Shown piece by piece: positions 1 through 7,715 of a DNA stretch of 21,700 nucleotides (position 1 is its first letter; every line of letters starts with the position of its first letter). The stretch is from Candidatus Rokuibacteriota bacterium (GTDB taxonomy: Bacteria > Methylomirabilota > Methylomirabilia > Rokubacteriales > CSP1-6). The stretch spans positions 1 through 21,700 of the forward strand of contig QHRT01000035.1 of assembly GCA_003220195.1 (NCBI GenBank), given 5' to 3'. Both the position numbers and the translations under genes were made by a program. The notes beneath the pieces were generated by a model, which saw only the letters and a list, made by a program, of their open reading frames with translations, had not been told where the DNA came from and made no database searches.

Positions 1-2
1 TC

Positions 3-1298
3 CTCGTCGTCATCGTCGGCGGGGTGGAAACCGTGGTGGGTCCGCTGCTCGGCGCGGCCGTCGTGGTGCTTCTTCCGGAGGCCCTGGCGCGCGTCGCGGA
101 GTACCGGCTGCTGGTCTTCGGCGTCCTCCTGCTCGGCGTGCTGTGGCTCGTGCCCGACGGCATTGCCGGAACGCTGCGGCGCGCGCGACGGGCGCGTGCA
201 TCGTCCACGGCGCCGCGGGCGACGTCCGATCTGCCGGCGTGCCTCGCTGATCGCGGCGCGGATGCCTCGCTGGTCGTCACCGGACTCGGCGTGTCGTTCG
301 GCGGGCTTCGGGCGGTCGACGCCCTCACCTTCACGGCGCGGGCGGGCTTCATCACCAGCCTGATCGGTCCGAACGGCGCGGGCAAGACAACCGTGTTGAA
401 TTTGATATCCGGCTTCTCCGCGCCGGACGCCGGAACCGTGACGCTCGGCGCCGAGCCGATCACGCGCCGTCCGGCCCACGAGATCGCACGTCTCGGGGTC
501 GCGCGCACGTACCAGACGAGCCAGCTCTTCGCGCGCATGGCGGTGCTCGACAACATCGTGATCGCGCTCCGATGCGGGCGCCTCGGCGCCCTCGCGGAGA
601 TGTTCTGGCGACGGCGCCAGGACGATGGGCGTCGCGCCACCGCCGACGCCCTGCTCGCGTACGTCGGTTACACCGGAGACGTCGAACGCCCGGCCGGTGA
701 GCTCGCCCACGTCAACAAGCGGCTCGTGGAGATCGCGCGGGCGCTGGCCATTCGGCCGCGCGTGCTGATGCTCGACGAGCCGGCCGCGGGCCTCGGTCGC
801 GAGGACACCGCGCGAATCGCCCGGCTGCTGCGCGACATCGCCACGACGGGCGTGGCGGTCGTGCTGATCGAGCACGACATGAAGCTGGTGATGGGAGTCT
901 CTGATCACCTGGTCGTGCTCGACGCCGGGCGTGTGATCGCGCAGGGGACGCCCGACGTCGTGCGGAACGATCCCCTCGTGCGGAAGGCCTATCTCGGCGA
1001 GGCCGGCTTCGAAGCGCGGCCGCGCGCGCCCGGCTGGCGGCCGGGAGACGAGCGGGTGCTCGGCGCCGAGCGTGTCGGCGCCGGTTACGGCGCGGCGCCG
1101 GTGCTTCGCGGAATCGATCTCGTGGTGGACGCCGGTGAGCTCGTCGCGGTCCTCGGGCCAAACGGCGCCGGAAAGACGACGCTCATGCGAGCGCTCGCCG
1201 GTCTCCATCGTCCCGTCGATGGACGCGTGCTGTTGCTCGGGCGCAACGTCACCACGCTTCTCGCGCATCAGCTGACGCGCAGGTCTTCCCCGAGCTGA
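3..1298 (+). CDS. LivM-LivG-LivF fused branched-chain amino-acid-type ABC transporter, 5'-truncated by window and broken in LivF
   Basis: The frame is open from base 3, so the start lies upstream of the window. The first ~55 residues are the last membrane segments of a LivM-type permease (LVVIVGG, then VVGPLLGAAVVVLLPE). A ~40-residue linker leads into a complete LivG-type ATPase: Walker A GPNGAGKTT near 367, signature region LAHVNKR near 705, Walker B VLMLDEP near 765, switch His in IEHDMKLV near 868. From ~1050 a second ATPase of LivF type begins (GVGAGYGAAPVLRGI, Walker A GPNGAGKTT near 1158) but the frame ends at 1298 before its signature motif. The family imports branched-chain amino acids or similar small carboxylates and amides with a periplasmic LivJ-type protein. 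The LAHVNKR signature lacks the usual LSGGQ glycine pair; I recall similar sequences in LivG of fused systems, so it is not by itself evidence of inactivity. Confidence 0.85.
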   Translation, partial: LVVIVGGVETVVGPLLGAAVVVLLPEALARVAEYRLLVFGVLLLGVLWLVPDGIAGTLRRARRARASSTAPRATSDLPACLADRGADASLVVTGLGVSFGGLRAVDALTFTARAGFITSLIGPNGAGKTTVLNLISGFSAPDAGTVTLGAEPITRRPAHEIARLGVARTYQTSQLFARMAVLDNIVIALRCGRLGALAEMFWRRRQDDGRRATADALLAYVGYTGDVERPAGELAHVNKRLVEIARALAIRPRVLMLDEPAAGLGREDTARIARLLRDIATTGVAVVLIEHDMKLVMGVSDHLVVLDAGRVIAQGTPDVVRNDPLVRKAYLGEAGFEARPRAPGWRPGDERVLGAERVGAGYGAAPVLRGIDLVVDAGELVAVLGPNGAGKTTLMRALAGLHRPVDGRVLLLGRNVTTLLAHQLTRRSSPS

Positions 1299-1726
1299 CG
1301 GTGCTCGACAACATGAGGCTCGGCGCGTACGCTCACGGGCGCCTCGCGGCAATGGAGGACGTCGAGCGGATGCTCAGCCGATTCCCGGCGCTCCGCGCGC
1401 GGCTCGGCGCCCGCGCTGGCACGCTCTCGGGAGGCGAGCAGCAGATGGTCGCGATCTCGCGCGGCCTGCTCGCCCGTCCGCGTGTGCTGTTGCTGGACGA
1501 GCCGTCGCTGGGTCTTGCGCCGACGCTGGTCAACGGCTTCTTCGAGGTGCTGGCGTCGTTACGCGAGGAGGGCACGACGATCCTGCTCGTGGACCAGATG
1601 GCGGCGATGGCGCTCTCGGTGGCGGATCGAGGCTACGTCGTCGAGTCCGGACGCGTGGTCCGCGAAGGCGCCGCGGCGGTGCTCAAGCACGACCCGGCGG
1701 TGGAGCAGGCGTACCTCGGTGTGTAA
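1280..1726 (+). pseudogene. livF: C-terminal part of LivF ATPase domain, out of frame with its N-terminus
   Basis: In frame 2, from about 1280, the sequence reads QVFPELTVLDNMRLGAYA, then signature LSGGEQQMVAISRGLLARP, Walker B VLLLDEPSLGLAP and a LivF-type ending (AYLGV). This is exactly what should follow the LivF N-terminus that ends at about 1280 in frame 3 (LLAHQLTR). The expected linking segment (about nine residues, of the type RGLAxVPEGR before VFPELTV) is absent and the frame shifts by one, so about 28 nt appear to have been lost. Either the transporter is a pseudogene in this strain or the assembly has a small deletion. An internal GTG at 1301 could start a fragment, but that fragment lacks Walker A and could not bind ATP alone. 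Confidence 0.8.
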
Positions 1727-1982
1727 ACAGAAGACCGGGCTCCGCCTCCGATGAATGCCGGCCGGCGACGAGCCGATCCGTGTTCTTGCGCGAATCTCCG
1801 TTCCCCGGACTGAGGACGGAGGACGGCAGGGGCCTCAGCGCCCCGACCGACCGGATATTCTACGTTGGCGAGGTCCAGGTTCCGGAAGCCAGGTGGGTTC
1901 ATCCGGGCGAGACCCGTGATCTCGTTATCGCGTTCCTGAACGTTCGTCGACCCCGAGCGCGCGCTCATCGAGGAGACTCACG
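1727..1982 (+). other. Intergenic stretch with a possible short ORF or gene remnant (1780-2013)
   Basis: No clear gene sits between the transporter and the amidohydrolase. A GTG-started frame from 1780 reads FLRESPFPGLRTEDG, then RIFYVGEVQVP and WVHPGETRDLVIAFLN before becoming Arg-rich and running into the next gene. The middle part looks protein-like. The spacing of a glycine/arginine-rich turn, an aromatic FYVG strand and a PGETRDLVIAFL strand is faintly like EF-Tu C-terminal beta-barrel modules, but I cannot assign a family. The overlap with the well-supported start at 1983 argues against an intact gene. No terminator or convincing promoter was seen here. Confidence 0.2.
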
Positions 1983-3221
1983 ATGGACACGATCCTCAGA
2001 AACGCCCGGGTAGTGACCGCGCCCCGCGGAGAGCCGACCGGCCCGGTCGACATCGGCATCGACCAGGGCCGGATCGTGCACGTCGGACCGCCGCTCTCCG
2101 CCGACGGACGTCAGATGGATCTCGGCGGCGCGCTCGTCGCGCCCGGCTTCGTCGAGACGCATATCCACCTCGACAAGTCGCGCCTGCTCGATCGGTGCCG
2201 CTCCGAGGAAGGCACGCTCGAAGAGGCGATCGGAGAGGTCGCCAGGGCGAAGAAGGCGTTCACCGCGGACGACGTCCACCGACGCGGCGCCGCGACGCTC
2301 GAGCAAGCGATCCTGCACGGCACGACGCACATGCGGACGCATCTCGAGGTCGATCCGGGCATCGGACTCCGCGGCCTCGACGGCATCATGCCGCTGATCG
2401 ACGAATACCGCTGGGGCATCGATCTCGCGATCTGCGTCTTCCCTCAGGAGGGATTGCTGAACAATCCCGGGACCGACGAGCTGATGGTCGCGGCGCTCCG
2501 GCGCGGAGCGAGGGTCGTCGGCGCTGCCCCCTACACCGACTCGAACCCGCACGGCCAGATCGACCGCGTGTTCGAGATGGCGCGCGAGTTCGACGTCGAT
2601 GTCGACATGCATCTCGACTTCGGGAACACCGCCGAGTACCTGGACGTCGAGTACGTCTGCGAGCAGACGCGGAAGTTCGGCTACGGCGGACGCGTCACGG
2701 TGGGGCACGTGACCAAGCTCTCGACCATCCCGAAAGAGCGGTTCGCGGCGATCGGCCGGCGACTCGCCGACGCCGGGGTGGCGGTGACCGTGCTGCCGTC
2801 GACGGATCTCTACCTGATGGGCCGGCATCAGGAGCACAGCGTTCTGCGCGGCGTCGTGCCCGTGCACACGCTGCTGGCCCTGGGCGTGAACTGCTCGCTG
2901 TCGAGCAACAACATCCTCAATCCGTTCACGCCGTTCGGCGACTGCTCGCTGCCGCGGATCGCGAACCTCTACGCGAACGTCTGTCAGGTGGGCAAAAGCG
3001 ACGACGTGCGCGAGTGCTTCGAGATGATCACGCGGCGGTCGGCGCGTCTGCTGCGGCTCGACGATCACGGCATCGAGGTCGGGAAGTCCGCCGATCTCGT
3101 GGTCCTCGACTGCGAGACGCCGGAAGACGTCGTGGCGCAGGTCGTGAAGCCGCGCTACGGATTCAAGCGGGGCCGGCTCACGTTCACGCGGCCGGCGGCG
3201 GAGCTCCACCGGCCGCGATGA
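1983..3221 (+). CDS. CodA-like amidohydrolase (cytosine-deaminase-family metal hydrolase), altered metal site
   Basis: A 412-residue member of the amidohydrolase superfamily related to cytosine deaminase. It opens with the usual small beta domain (ILRNARVV, DIGIDQGRIVHVG), then the metal-binding HxH (H60 and H62 in ETHIHLDK), H210 (MHLDF) and H242 (GHVTK). Spacing matches E. coli CodA (H61, H63, H214, H246) with a constant offset. At the two other key positions it differs: CodA Glu217 corresponds to Phe213, and the metal ligand Asp313 to Asn309 in SSNNILNPFTPFGD. It is therefore unlikely to be an ordinary cytosine deaminase; the substrate is unknown, probably a cyclic amide or amine. The ATG at 1983 is preceded by GAGGAG at 7-nt spacing. 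The stop overlaps the amidase start (ATGA), implying coupled translation and a shared pathway. Confidence 0.85.
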   Translation: MDTILRNARVVTAPRGEPTGPVDIGIDQGRIVHVGPPLSADGRQMDLGGALVAPGFVETHIHLDKSRLLDRCRSEEGTLEEAIGEVARAKKAFTADDVHRRGAATLEQAILHGTTHMRTHLEVDPGIGLRGLDGIMPLIDEYRWGIDLAICVFPQEGLLNNPGTDELMVAALRRGARVVGAAPYTDSNPHGQIDRVFEMAREFDVDVDMHLDFGNTAEYLDVEYVCEQTRKFGYGGRVTVGHVTKLSTIPKERFAAIGRRLADAGVAVTVLPSTDLYLMGRHQEHSVLRGVVPVHTLLALGVNCSLSSNNILNPFTPFGDCSLPRIANLYANVCQVGKSDDVRECFEMITRRSARLLRLDDHGIEVGKSADLVVLDCETPEDVVAQVVKPRYGFKRGRLTFTRPAAELHRPR

Positions 3222-4462
3222 TCGACGATCCCTTCAACGCGTTCTGCCGCGAGAACCACGTCGAGCGCGCCGGCGCGGCGAGCGGTCCGCTGCGGGGACT
3301 CAGGTTCGCGGCCAAGGACGTGTTCGACGTCGCCGGCGTCCGCACCGGCGCCGGCAGTCCCGACTGGCTGCGAACACATCCACCGGCCGACGCGACCGCG
3401 CCCGCTGTGCAGCGATTGCTCGACGGCGGCGCCGATCTCGTGGGCAAGACACAGACCGACGAGGTCGTCTACAGCCTGAACGGCGAGAACGCGCACTACG
3501 GAACGCCGGTGAACCCGAAGGCGCCGGGACGGATCCCCGGCGGCTCGTCCAGCGGCTCGGCGGTCGCGGTGGCTGGCGGCCTGGTCGACGTCGCGCTCGG
3601 CACCGACTGCGCGGGCTCGGTGCGCCTGCCGGCCAGTTACTGCGGCGCGTTCGGCTTTCGCCCCACGCATGGTCGCGTGAGCGCCGAGCGCGCCGTCGCG
3701 CTGGCGCCGAGCTTCGACGCGGTCGGATGGTTCGCGCGTGACGCGGATCAGCTCGAGCGAGTCGGACGAGTCCTCATCGACGGGCCGTCGGCAAATGTCG
3801 TCGTGCGCCGCGCTCTCATCGGCGTGGACGCGTTCGACATGGCCGCGGCCGGCATGCGAGACGCGCTCCGTGATGGGATCGATGCGGTCGTCGCGCGCGT
3901 CGGCTCGGCCGACGAGGTCACCGCCCATCGACCGGGCCTCGCGGACCTCCAGCGGTGGTTTCGCGTGCTGCAAGCGTTCGAGGTGTGGGCGACGCACGGC
4001 GAGTGGATCACGCGGGTGCGGCCGAGCTTCGGACCGGGCATCCGCGAGCGCTACGCGTGGGCGTCAACCGTCACCGCCGCCGACGTGGCGGCTCCGCGGG
4101 TCGAGCGCGAGGCATTCCGAGCGTCGCTCGACGCGATGCTGGGCGACGACGCGATCCTCGTCCTGCCGACCGCACCCGGCATCGCGCCGCTCCAGAACAC
4201 GCCGGCCGAGACACTCGAAACATTTCGCGGTCAGGCGATCAGCTTGCTCGCCATCGCAGGTCTCGCCGGGGTGCCGCAGGTCACGATGCCCGTCGGAGCG
4301 CTCGACGGCTGCCCCGTCGGGCTCTCGCTCATCGGTCCTCGCGGGAGCGATCTGGCCCTTCTGGCCCTGGTGCGCTCGCTGGCGTCGCGGGAGGAGCTAC
4401 TCGAACAGCGACGGCTGCGTCGCGGCGCCCGCGGGGACGGCCGGTCGCCGCTCGCGTCGTGA
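3218..4462 (+). CDS. Amidase-signature family hydrolase (AMI1-like)
   Basis: A 414-residue amidase with the Ser-cisSer-Lys triad of the amidase signature family: Lys33 in RFAAKDVFDV, the serine loop GGSSSGSAVAVAGG (Ser110-112), and the probable nucleophile Ser134 in GTDCAGSVRLPAS. Short length and wording such as GENAHYGTP and the PTHGRVS region resemble plant/bacterial AMI1-type amidases rather than the ~480-residue GatA. The family hydrolyses C-N bonds of amides to acid plus ammonia in the cytoplasm; the substrate here is unknown. The open frame extends far upstream, but that stretch is a shadow of the amidohydrolase; the ATG overlapping the upstream stop codon is the sensible start. Its 3' end overlaps the convergent gene at 4397-4813 by 66 nt. 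Confidence 0.88.
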   Translation: MIDDPFNAFCRENHVERAGAASGPLRGLRFAAKDVFDVAGVRTGAGSPDWLRTHPPADATAPAVQRLLDGGADLVGKTQTDEVVYSLNGENAHYGTPVNPKAPGRIPGGSSSGSAVAVAGGLVDVALGTDCAGSVRLPASYCGAFGFRPTHGRVSAERAVALAPSFDAVGWFARDADQLERVGRVLIDGPSANVVVRRALIGVDAFDMAAAGMRDALRDGIDAVVARVGSADEVTAHRPGLADLQRWFRVLQAFEVWATHGEWITRVRPSFGPGIRERYAWASTVTAADVAAPRVEREAFRASLDAMLGDDAILVLPTAPGIAPLQNTPAETLETFRGQAISLLAIAGLAGVPQVTMPVGALDGCPVGLSLIGPRGSDLALLALVRSLASREELLEQRRLRRGARGDGRSPLAS

Positions 4463-4813
4463 CTTTCGTGCCGGGCCACGATGGCGACCGCGTGCGTGGT
4501 CCGGCTCTGGCGCCGGCAGCTCGGTCGGCACCCGTCCGGCGCCGAGCTTCTTCCAGCCCTTCAGGTGCGCGATCCGCTCGCCCTGCTTCAGCACGAGCAG
4601 ATCGACCAGGCGGGCCAGCGGATGACCGAGGAGTCGCAGGTACTTTTCCCAGTAGCGCGGCGTGAGCGCCAGCATCCGCATGTCGCCGATCGCGAGCGAC
4701 AGCGCCGTGCGATCACCCTTGCGGCCGGCGAGACGGAGATTCTCGAGGACTTTGTCGCGACTGATCCGTGTCGAGGTCCGCGGAACGGATCGCTGGCTCG
4801 AACGTCGCGCCAT
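4397..4813 (-). CDS. Hypothetical protein, basic, helix-rich, distal to rng
   Basis: A 138-residue protein I do not recognise. Residues ~18-90 look like a compact helical domain (DKVLENLRLAGRKGDRTA, then MLALTPRYWEKYLRLLGHP, LVDLLVLKQGERIAHLKGW). The C-terminal third is Arg/Pro/Ala-rich and probably disordered, and ends in QPSLFE, similar to the pentapeptide clamp-binding motif (QLxLF). It lies 38 nt downstream of rng on the same strand, so it is probably the last gene of the mre-rod-rng transcript. Its last 66 nt overlap the amidase gene in opposite orientation, which could explain the odd tail composition. The first two-thirds are convincing as protein; the exact function is unknown. Confidence 0.6.
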   Translation of the reverse strand: MARRSSQRSVPRTSTRISRDKVLENLRLAGRKGDRTALSLAIGDMRMLALTPRYWEKYLRLLGHPLARLVDLLVLKQGERIAHLKGWKKLGAGRVPTELPAPEPDHARGRHRGPARKSRRERRPAVPAGAATQPSLFE

Positions 4814-4851
4814 CGTGCGAGGATGCTATCACGCTGCCGGCACGGGCGCCG

Positions 4852-6564
4852 TCAGCGGACGAGCAGCTCGTAGTCCTCGCGCTGCGGGCGCCCCGCGATG
4901 GTCTGGACGGTGATCTTGACGTTGAGCTGCGCGGCCAGGCGCTCGCGCGGCTCCCTCGCCTCGCCGTCGAAATGACTCACGATGTCCGGATGCGCGCGCA
5001 CGATCACCTCGTGGCTGCCCGGCTCCGCCGCGACCTTCGCCTGGAGCGCGCGAAAGATCTCTGCGGCCAGCGTGGCGTCCGACTTCACGACACCGCCGCC
5101 CTTGCACGTCGGGCAGGTCGTGGACAGCATCGCGAGCAGGTCCTGGCGCACGCGCTTGCGCGTCATCTCGACCAGCCCGAGCTCGGAGATGTCGAGCACG
5201 TTCGTCCGGGCCTTGTCCTCCGCCAGCGCCTTCTTCATCGCGTGCGAGACCTCCGCGCGATGCTCCGCGGGCTCCATGTCGATGAAGTCGATGATGATGA
5301 TGCCGCCGAGATCGCGCAGCCGGATCTGGCGGACGATCTCGTTCACCGCCTCCAGGTTGATCTTCAGCACGGTCTGCTCGAAGTCGCGCTTGCCGACGTA
5401 CTTGCCCGTGTTGACGTCGATGGAGACGAGCGCCTCGGTGTGGTCGATCACGATGGACCCGCCGGACTTGAGCCACACGCGCCGTCTGAGCGCCTTCTCG
5501 ATCTCCCGCTCGACGCCGTAGGCTTCGAAGATCGGCGTCAGGCCCTCGTAGCTTTTGACCCGCTCCGCCAGCGCGGGCACCAGCGCCTCGGCATCCGCGC
5601 GGCACTTCTCGTACATCTCGCGGCTGTCGACGATGAACTCCTCGACCTCGGGCGACAGGAGATCTCGCACGACCCGGAACGTGAGATCCATCTCCTCGTG
5701 CAGCACGGCCGGCGCGGACGCCCGCTCGTAGCGGGCGCTGATCTGCGACCAGAGGCGTGAGAGGAACTCGATGTCGGCGCGGATCTCGTCCCCGCCCTTG
5801 CCCTCGGCGTTGGTGCGGACGATGAAGCCGCCCGGCGGCGGCGTCTGCTCGCGCACGACCGCGCGGAGCCGGTCGCGCTCCTGCTCGTCGCGAATGCGGC
5901 GCGACACGCCGAGGTGGCTCACCTGGGGCATGTAGACGAGATAGCGGCCGGGCAGCGAGATGAACGAGGTCACGCGTGCGCCCTTGGTCCCGAGCGATTC
6001 CTTGGAGACCTGGACCAGGATCTCCTGGCCCTTGCGAAGTACTTCCTCGATCGGCACCACCGCCTCCCGGCGCGGTTCTTCCTCGCTCTCAGCGCCGGCC
6101 GCGGCGCTCTCAGCGCCGGCCGCGGCGCTCTCAGCGACGGCTGGGGCGCTCTCGACACCGGCCGCGGCGCTTTCGACGCCGACCTCGGCGTTCGCGATGT
6201 CGGTTCCGCTGTCGTCGCCTGCGGTCACGGTGTCCACGACCGCGCCGTGCTCCCCGGCGACACGGTCGTCGACGTCGGTGTCGACGTCCCCGTCGTCATC
6301 GCTTCCGGCGAGCATCCGGCGCGCGTAGTCGCCGATGTTGGCGGTGTAGTCGCCGGCGTAGAGGAACGCGTCCTTGGCGAGCCCGATGTCGACGAACGCG
6401 GCCTGCATCCCGGGCAGGACGTTCGTCACCGTGCCCTTGTAGACGCTGCCGACGATCGAGCGGTGGCGATGCCGCTCCAGGTAGAGCTCGACGAGGAGGT
6501 TAGCCTCCTGGACGGCGACGCGTGTTTCGGTCAAGCCTGCGTTGACGATGATCCGTTTGCCCAC
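4852..6564 (-). CDS. rng: Ribonuclease G/E family endoribonuclease
   Basis: A 570-residue RNase E/G homologue, an Mg-dependent endoribonuclease for rRNA maturation and mRNA decay. Order: N-terminal RNase H-like/S1 part (VGSVYKGTVTNVLPGMQAAFVDIG), an acidic Ala-rich insertion (~residues 88-165), the rest of S1 (GQEILVQVSKE), the 5'-sensor region, then the catalytic core with Asp383 (VSIDVNTGK) and Asp426 (IIIIDFIDM), and the zinc-link CPTC (Cys484, Cys487). These align with E. coli RNase E D303, D346, C404 and C407 with a uniform offset of 80, so the insertion is 80 residues. No long C-terminal scaffold is present, so it is RNase G-like. Start: GTG at 6564 preceded by GGTGAGGTG. It sits 54 nt after rodA in the mre operon, a classic place for rng. 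Confidence 0.95.
   Translation of the reverse strand: MGKRIIVNAGLTETRVAVQEANLLVELYLERHRHRSIVGSVYKGTVTNVLPGMQAAFVDIGLAKDAFLYAGDYTANIGDYARRMLAGSDDDGDVDTDVDDRVAGEHGAVVDTVTAGDDSGTDIANAEVGVESAAAGVESAPAVAESAAAGAESAAAGAESEEEPRREAVVPIEEVLRKGQEILVQVSKESLGTKGARVTSFISLPGRYLVYMPQVSHLGVSRRIRDEQERDRLRAVVREQTPPPGGFIVRTNAEGKGGDEIRADIEFLSRLWSQISARYERASAPAVLHEEMDLTFRVVRDLLSPEVEEFIVDSREMYEKCRADAEALVPALAERVKSYEGLTPIFEAYGVEREIEKALRRRVWLKSGGSIVIDHTEALVSIDVNTGKYVGKRDFEQTVLKINLEAVNEIVRQIRLRDLGGIIIIDFIDMEPAEHRAEVSHAMKKALAEDKARTNVLDISELGLVEMTRKRVRQDLLAMLSTTCPTCKGGGVVKSDATLAAEIFRALQAKVAAEPGSHEVIVRAHPDIVSHFDGEAREPRERLAAQLNVKITVQTIAGRPQREDYELLVR
6085..6189 (-). repeat. 21-bp minisatellite (5 units) inside rng
   Basis: Five consecutive 21-bp units (6085-6105, 6106-6126, 6127-6147, 6148-6168, 6169-6189). 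The first two are identical on the + strand (gctctcagcgccggccgcggc) and the others diverge progressively. They encode the seven-residue repeat AAAGAES and variants (AEVGVES, AAAGVES, APAVAES) at residues 126-160 of RNase G. The length is a multiple of three, so copy-number change keeps the frame. Confidence 0.9.
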
Positions 6565-6618
6565 GGCAGCACCTCACCGACACGGAAGCGCGCGATCCGA
6601 TCGTGCGGATCCCGTGTC

Positions 6619-7707
6619 TCATTGGAACTGCCGCATCCGAACCGAGAGCAGGAGCCCGAGGGCCATCAGGGACACGACCATCGACGAGCCGCCATAGCTC
6701 ATCAGGGGTAAGGGAATCCCCACGACCGGCAGGAGGCCGGTGACCATGCCCACGTTGACCAGCACCTGTGAGGCGATCAGCGTCGTCGCACCGAGTGCGA
6801 CGAGCCGGCCGACCGGCTCCCGTGCCGAGGCCGCGATGTCGAATCCCCGCAAGAGCACGAGCGCGTACGCGGCGAGCAGCACGAGACACCCCACGAATCC
6901 CCACATCTCGGCGAACACGGCGAAAATGAAGTCCGTGTGACGCTCCGGCAGGAAGGCGAGACGGCTCTGCGTCGCGCCAGCGACGCCCTTCCCCAGGAGC
7001 TGCCCGGACCCGATGGCGATCTTGGCCTGGATGACGTTGTAGGCGCTTCCGAGCGGATCGCGGAACGGGTCCAGGTACACGAGGATGCGTTCCCGCTGAT
7101 AGTCCTTCAGCGCAAGCCACGCGACCGGCGCGGCAGCGAGCGCGACGGCGCCCATGGCCGAGAGCAGTCGGGCGCCGATACCCGCGCCGACCAGCAGGAC
7201 GATCAGGACGGGGAAGATCAGCAGCGCCGTGCCGAGGTCCGGCTGCTTCACGATGAGGCCGGCCGGCAGCGCGGCAAGAGGGAAGAGCCAGGCGACGGTG
7301 CCCGACGTGACGGGCTGCGCCCAGCGCGAGGTCAAGAACCAGACGACGGTCAAGATGAACGCGAGCTTGAACAGCTCGGATGGCTGCACGGAGAACGGGC
7401 CGACGCCGATCCAGCGCCGGGCGCCGGACACGGAGCGTCCGACGACGAAGACGGACGCGACCGCGAGCACCGCGAGCACGTAGAGGATCGGCGCGACGCG
7501 GACGAGCTTCTGATAGTCGATGCTGGCGACGACCGCGAGGGCGACGAGGCCGATCCCGAACCACGCGACCTGACGGAGCGCGACCGCCGACCCGGCGCGA
7601 CCCGGGTGCAGGCAGGCGAGCGTCGTCGCCGAAAGCCCGGCGAGCACGGTGGCGCCGGCGAGCAGCGACCAGTCGACGTTTTGCAACAGGCGGCGATCGA
7701 TCATCAT
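6619..7707 (-). CDS. rodA: Rod-shape SEDS glycosyltransferase RodA
   Basis: A 362-residue polytopic membrane protein of the SEDS family, the peptidoglycan polymerase of the elongasome, acting with PBP2 on lipid II. Family landmarks are GRSVSGARRWIGVGPFSVQPSE (split here as GARRWIG and QPSELFKLAF), KQPDLGTALLIFPV, DPFRDPLGSAYNVIQA, PERHTDFIFAVFAE and the C-terminal PLPLMSYGGSS. About ten hydrophobic segments are visible. The start is one of two adjacent ATGs (7707 or 7704), 8 nt after the mrdA stop; the longer apparent frame upstream is a shadow of mrdA. A GTG overlapping the mrdA stop at 7719 is an alternative start. Directly follows mrdA, as in many bacteria. Confidence 0.95.
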   Translation of the reverse strand: MMIDRRLLQNVDWSLLAGATVLAGLSATTLACLHPGRAGSAVALRQVAWFGIGLVALAVVASIDYQKLVRVAPILYVLAVLAVASVFVVGRSVSGARRWIGVGPFSVQPSELFKLAFILTVVWFLTSRWAQPVTSGTVAWLFPLAALPAGLIVKQPDLGTALLIFPVLIVLLVGAGIGARLLSAMGAVALAAAPVAWLALKDYQRERILVYLDPFRDPLGSAYNVIQAKIAIGSGQLLGKGVAGATQSRLAFLPERHTDFIFAVFAEMWGFVGCLVLLAAYALVLLRGFDIAASAREPVGRLVALGATTLIASQVLVNVGMVTGLLPVVGIPLPLMSYGGSSMVVSLMALGLLLSVRMRQFQ

Positions 7708-7715
7708 CGTGCCGA

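Noticed and set aside
1965..3209. 414-residue minus-strand ORF opposite the amidohydrolase
   Set aside because: Arg/His/Asp-rich composition without domain motifs; a shadow produced by GC-rich third positions of the real gene.
2195..3217. Long upstream extension of the amidase frame
   Set aside because: Lies within the amidohydrolase in another frame and is Arg-rich; the amidase family N-terminus begins at 3218.
6085..6189. CRISPR array
   Set aside because: Repeats are contiguous 21-bp units in a coding frame, without spacers.
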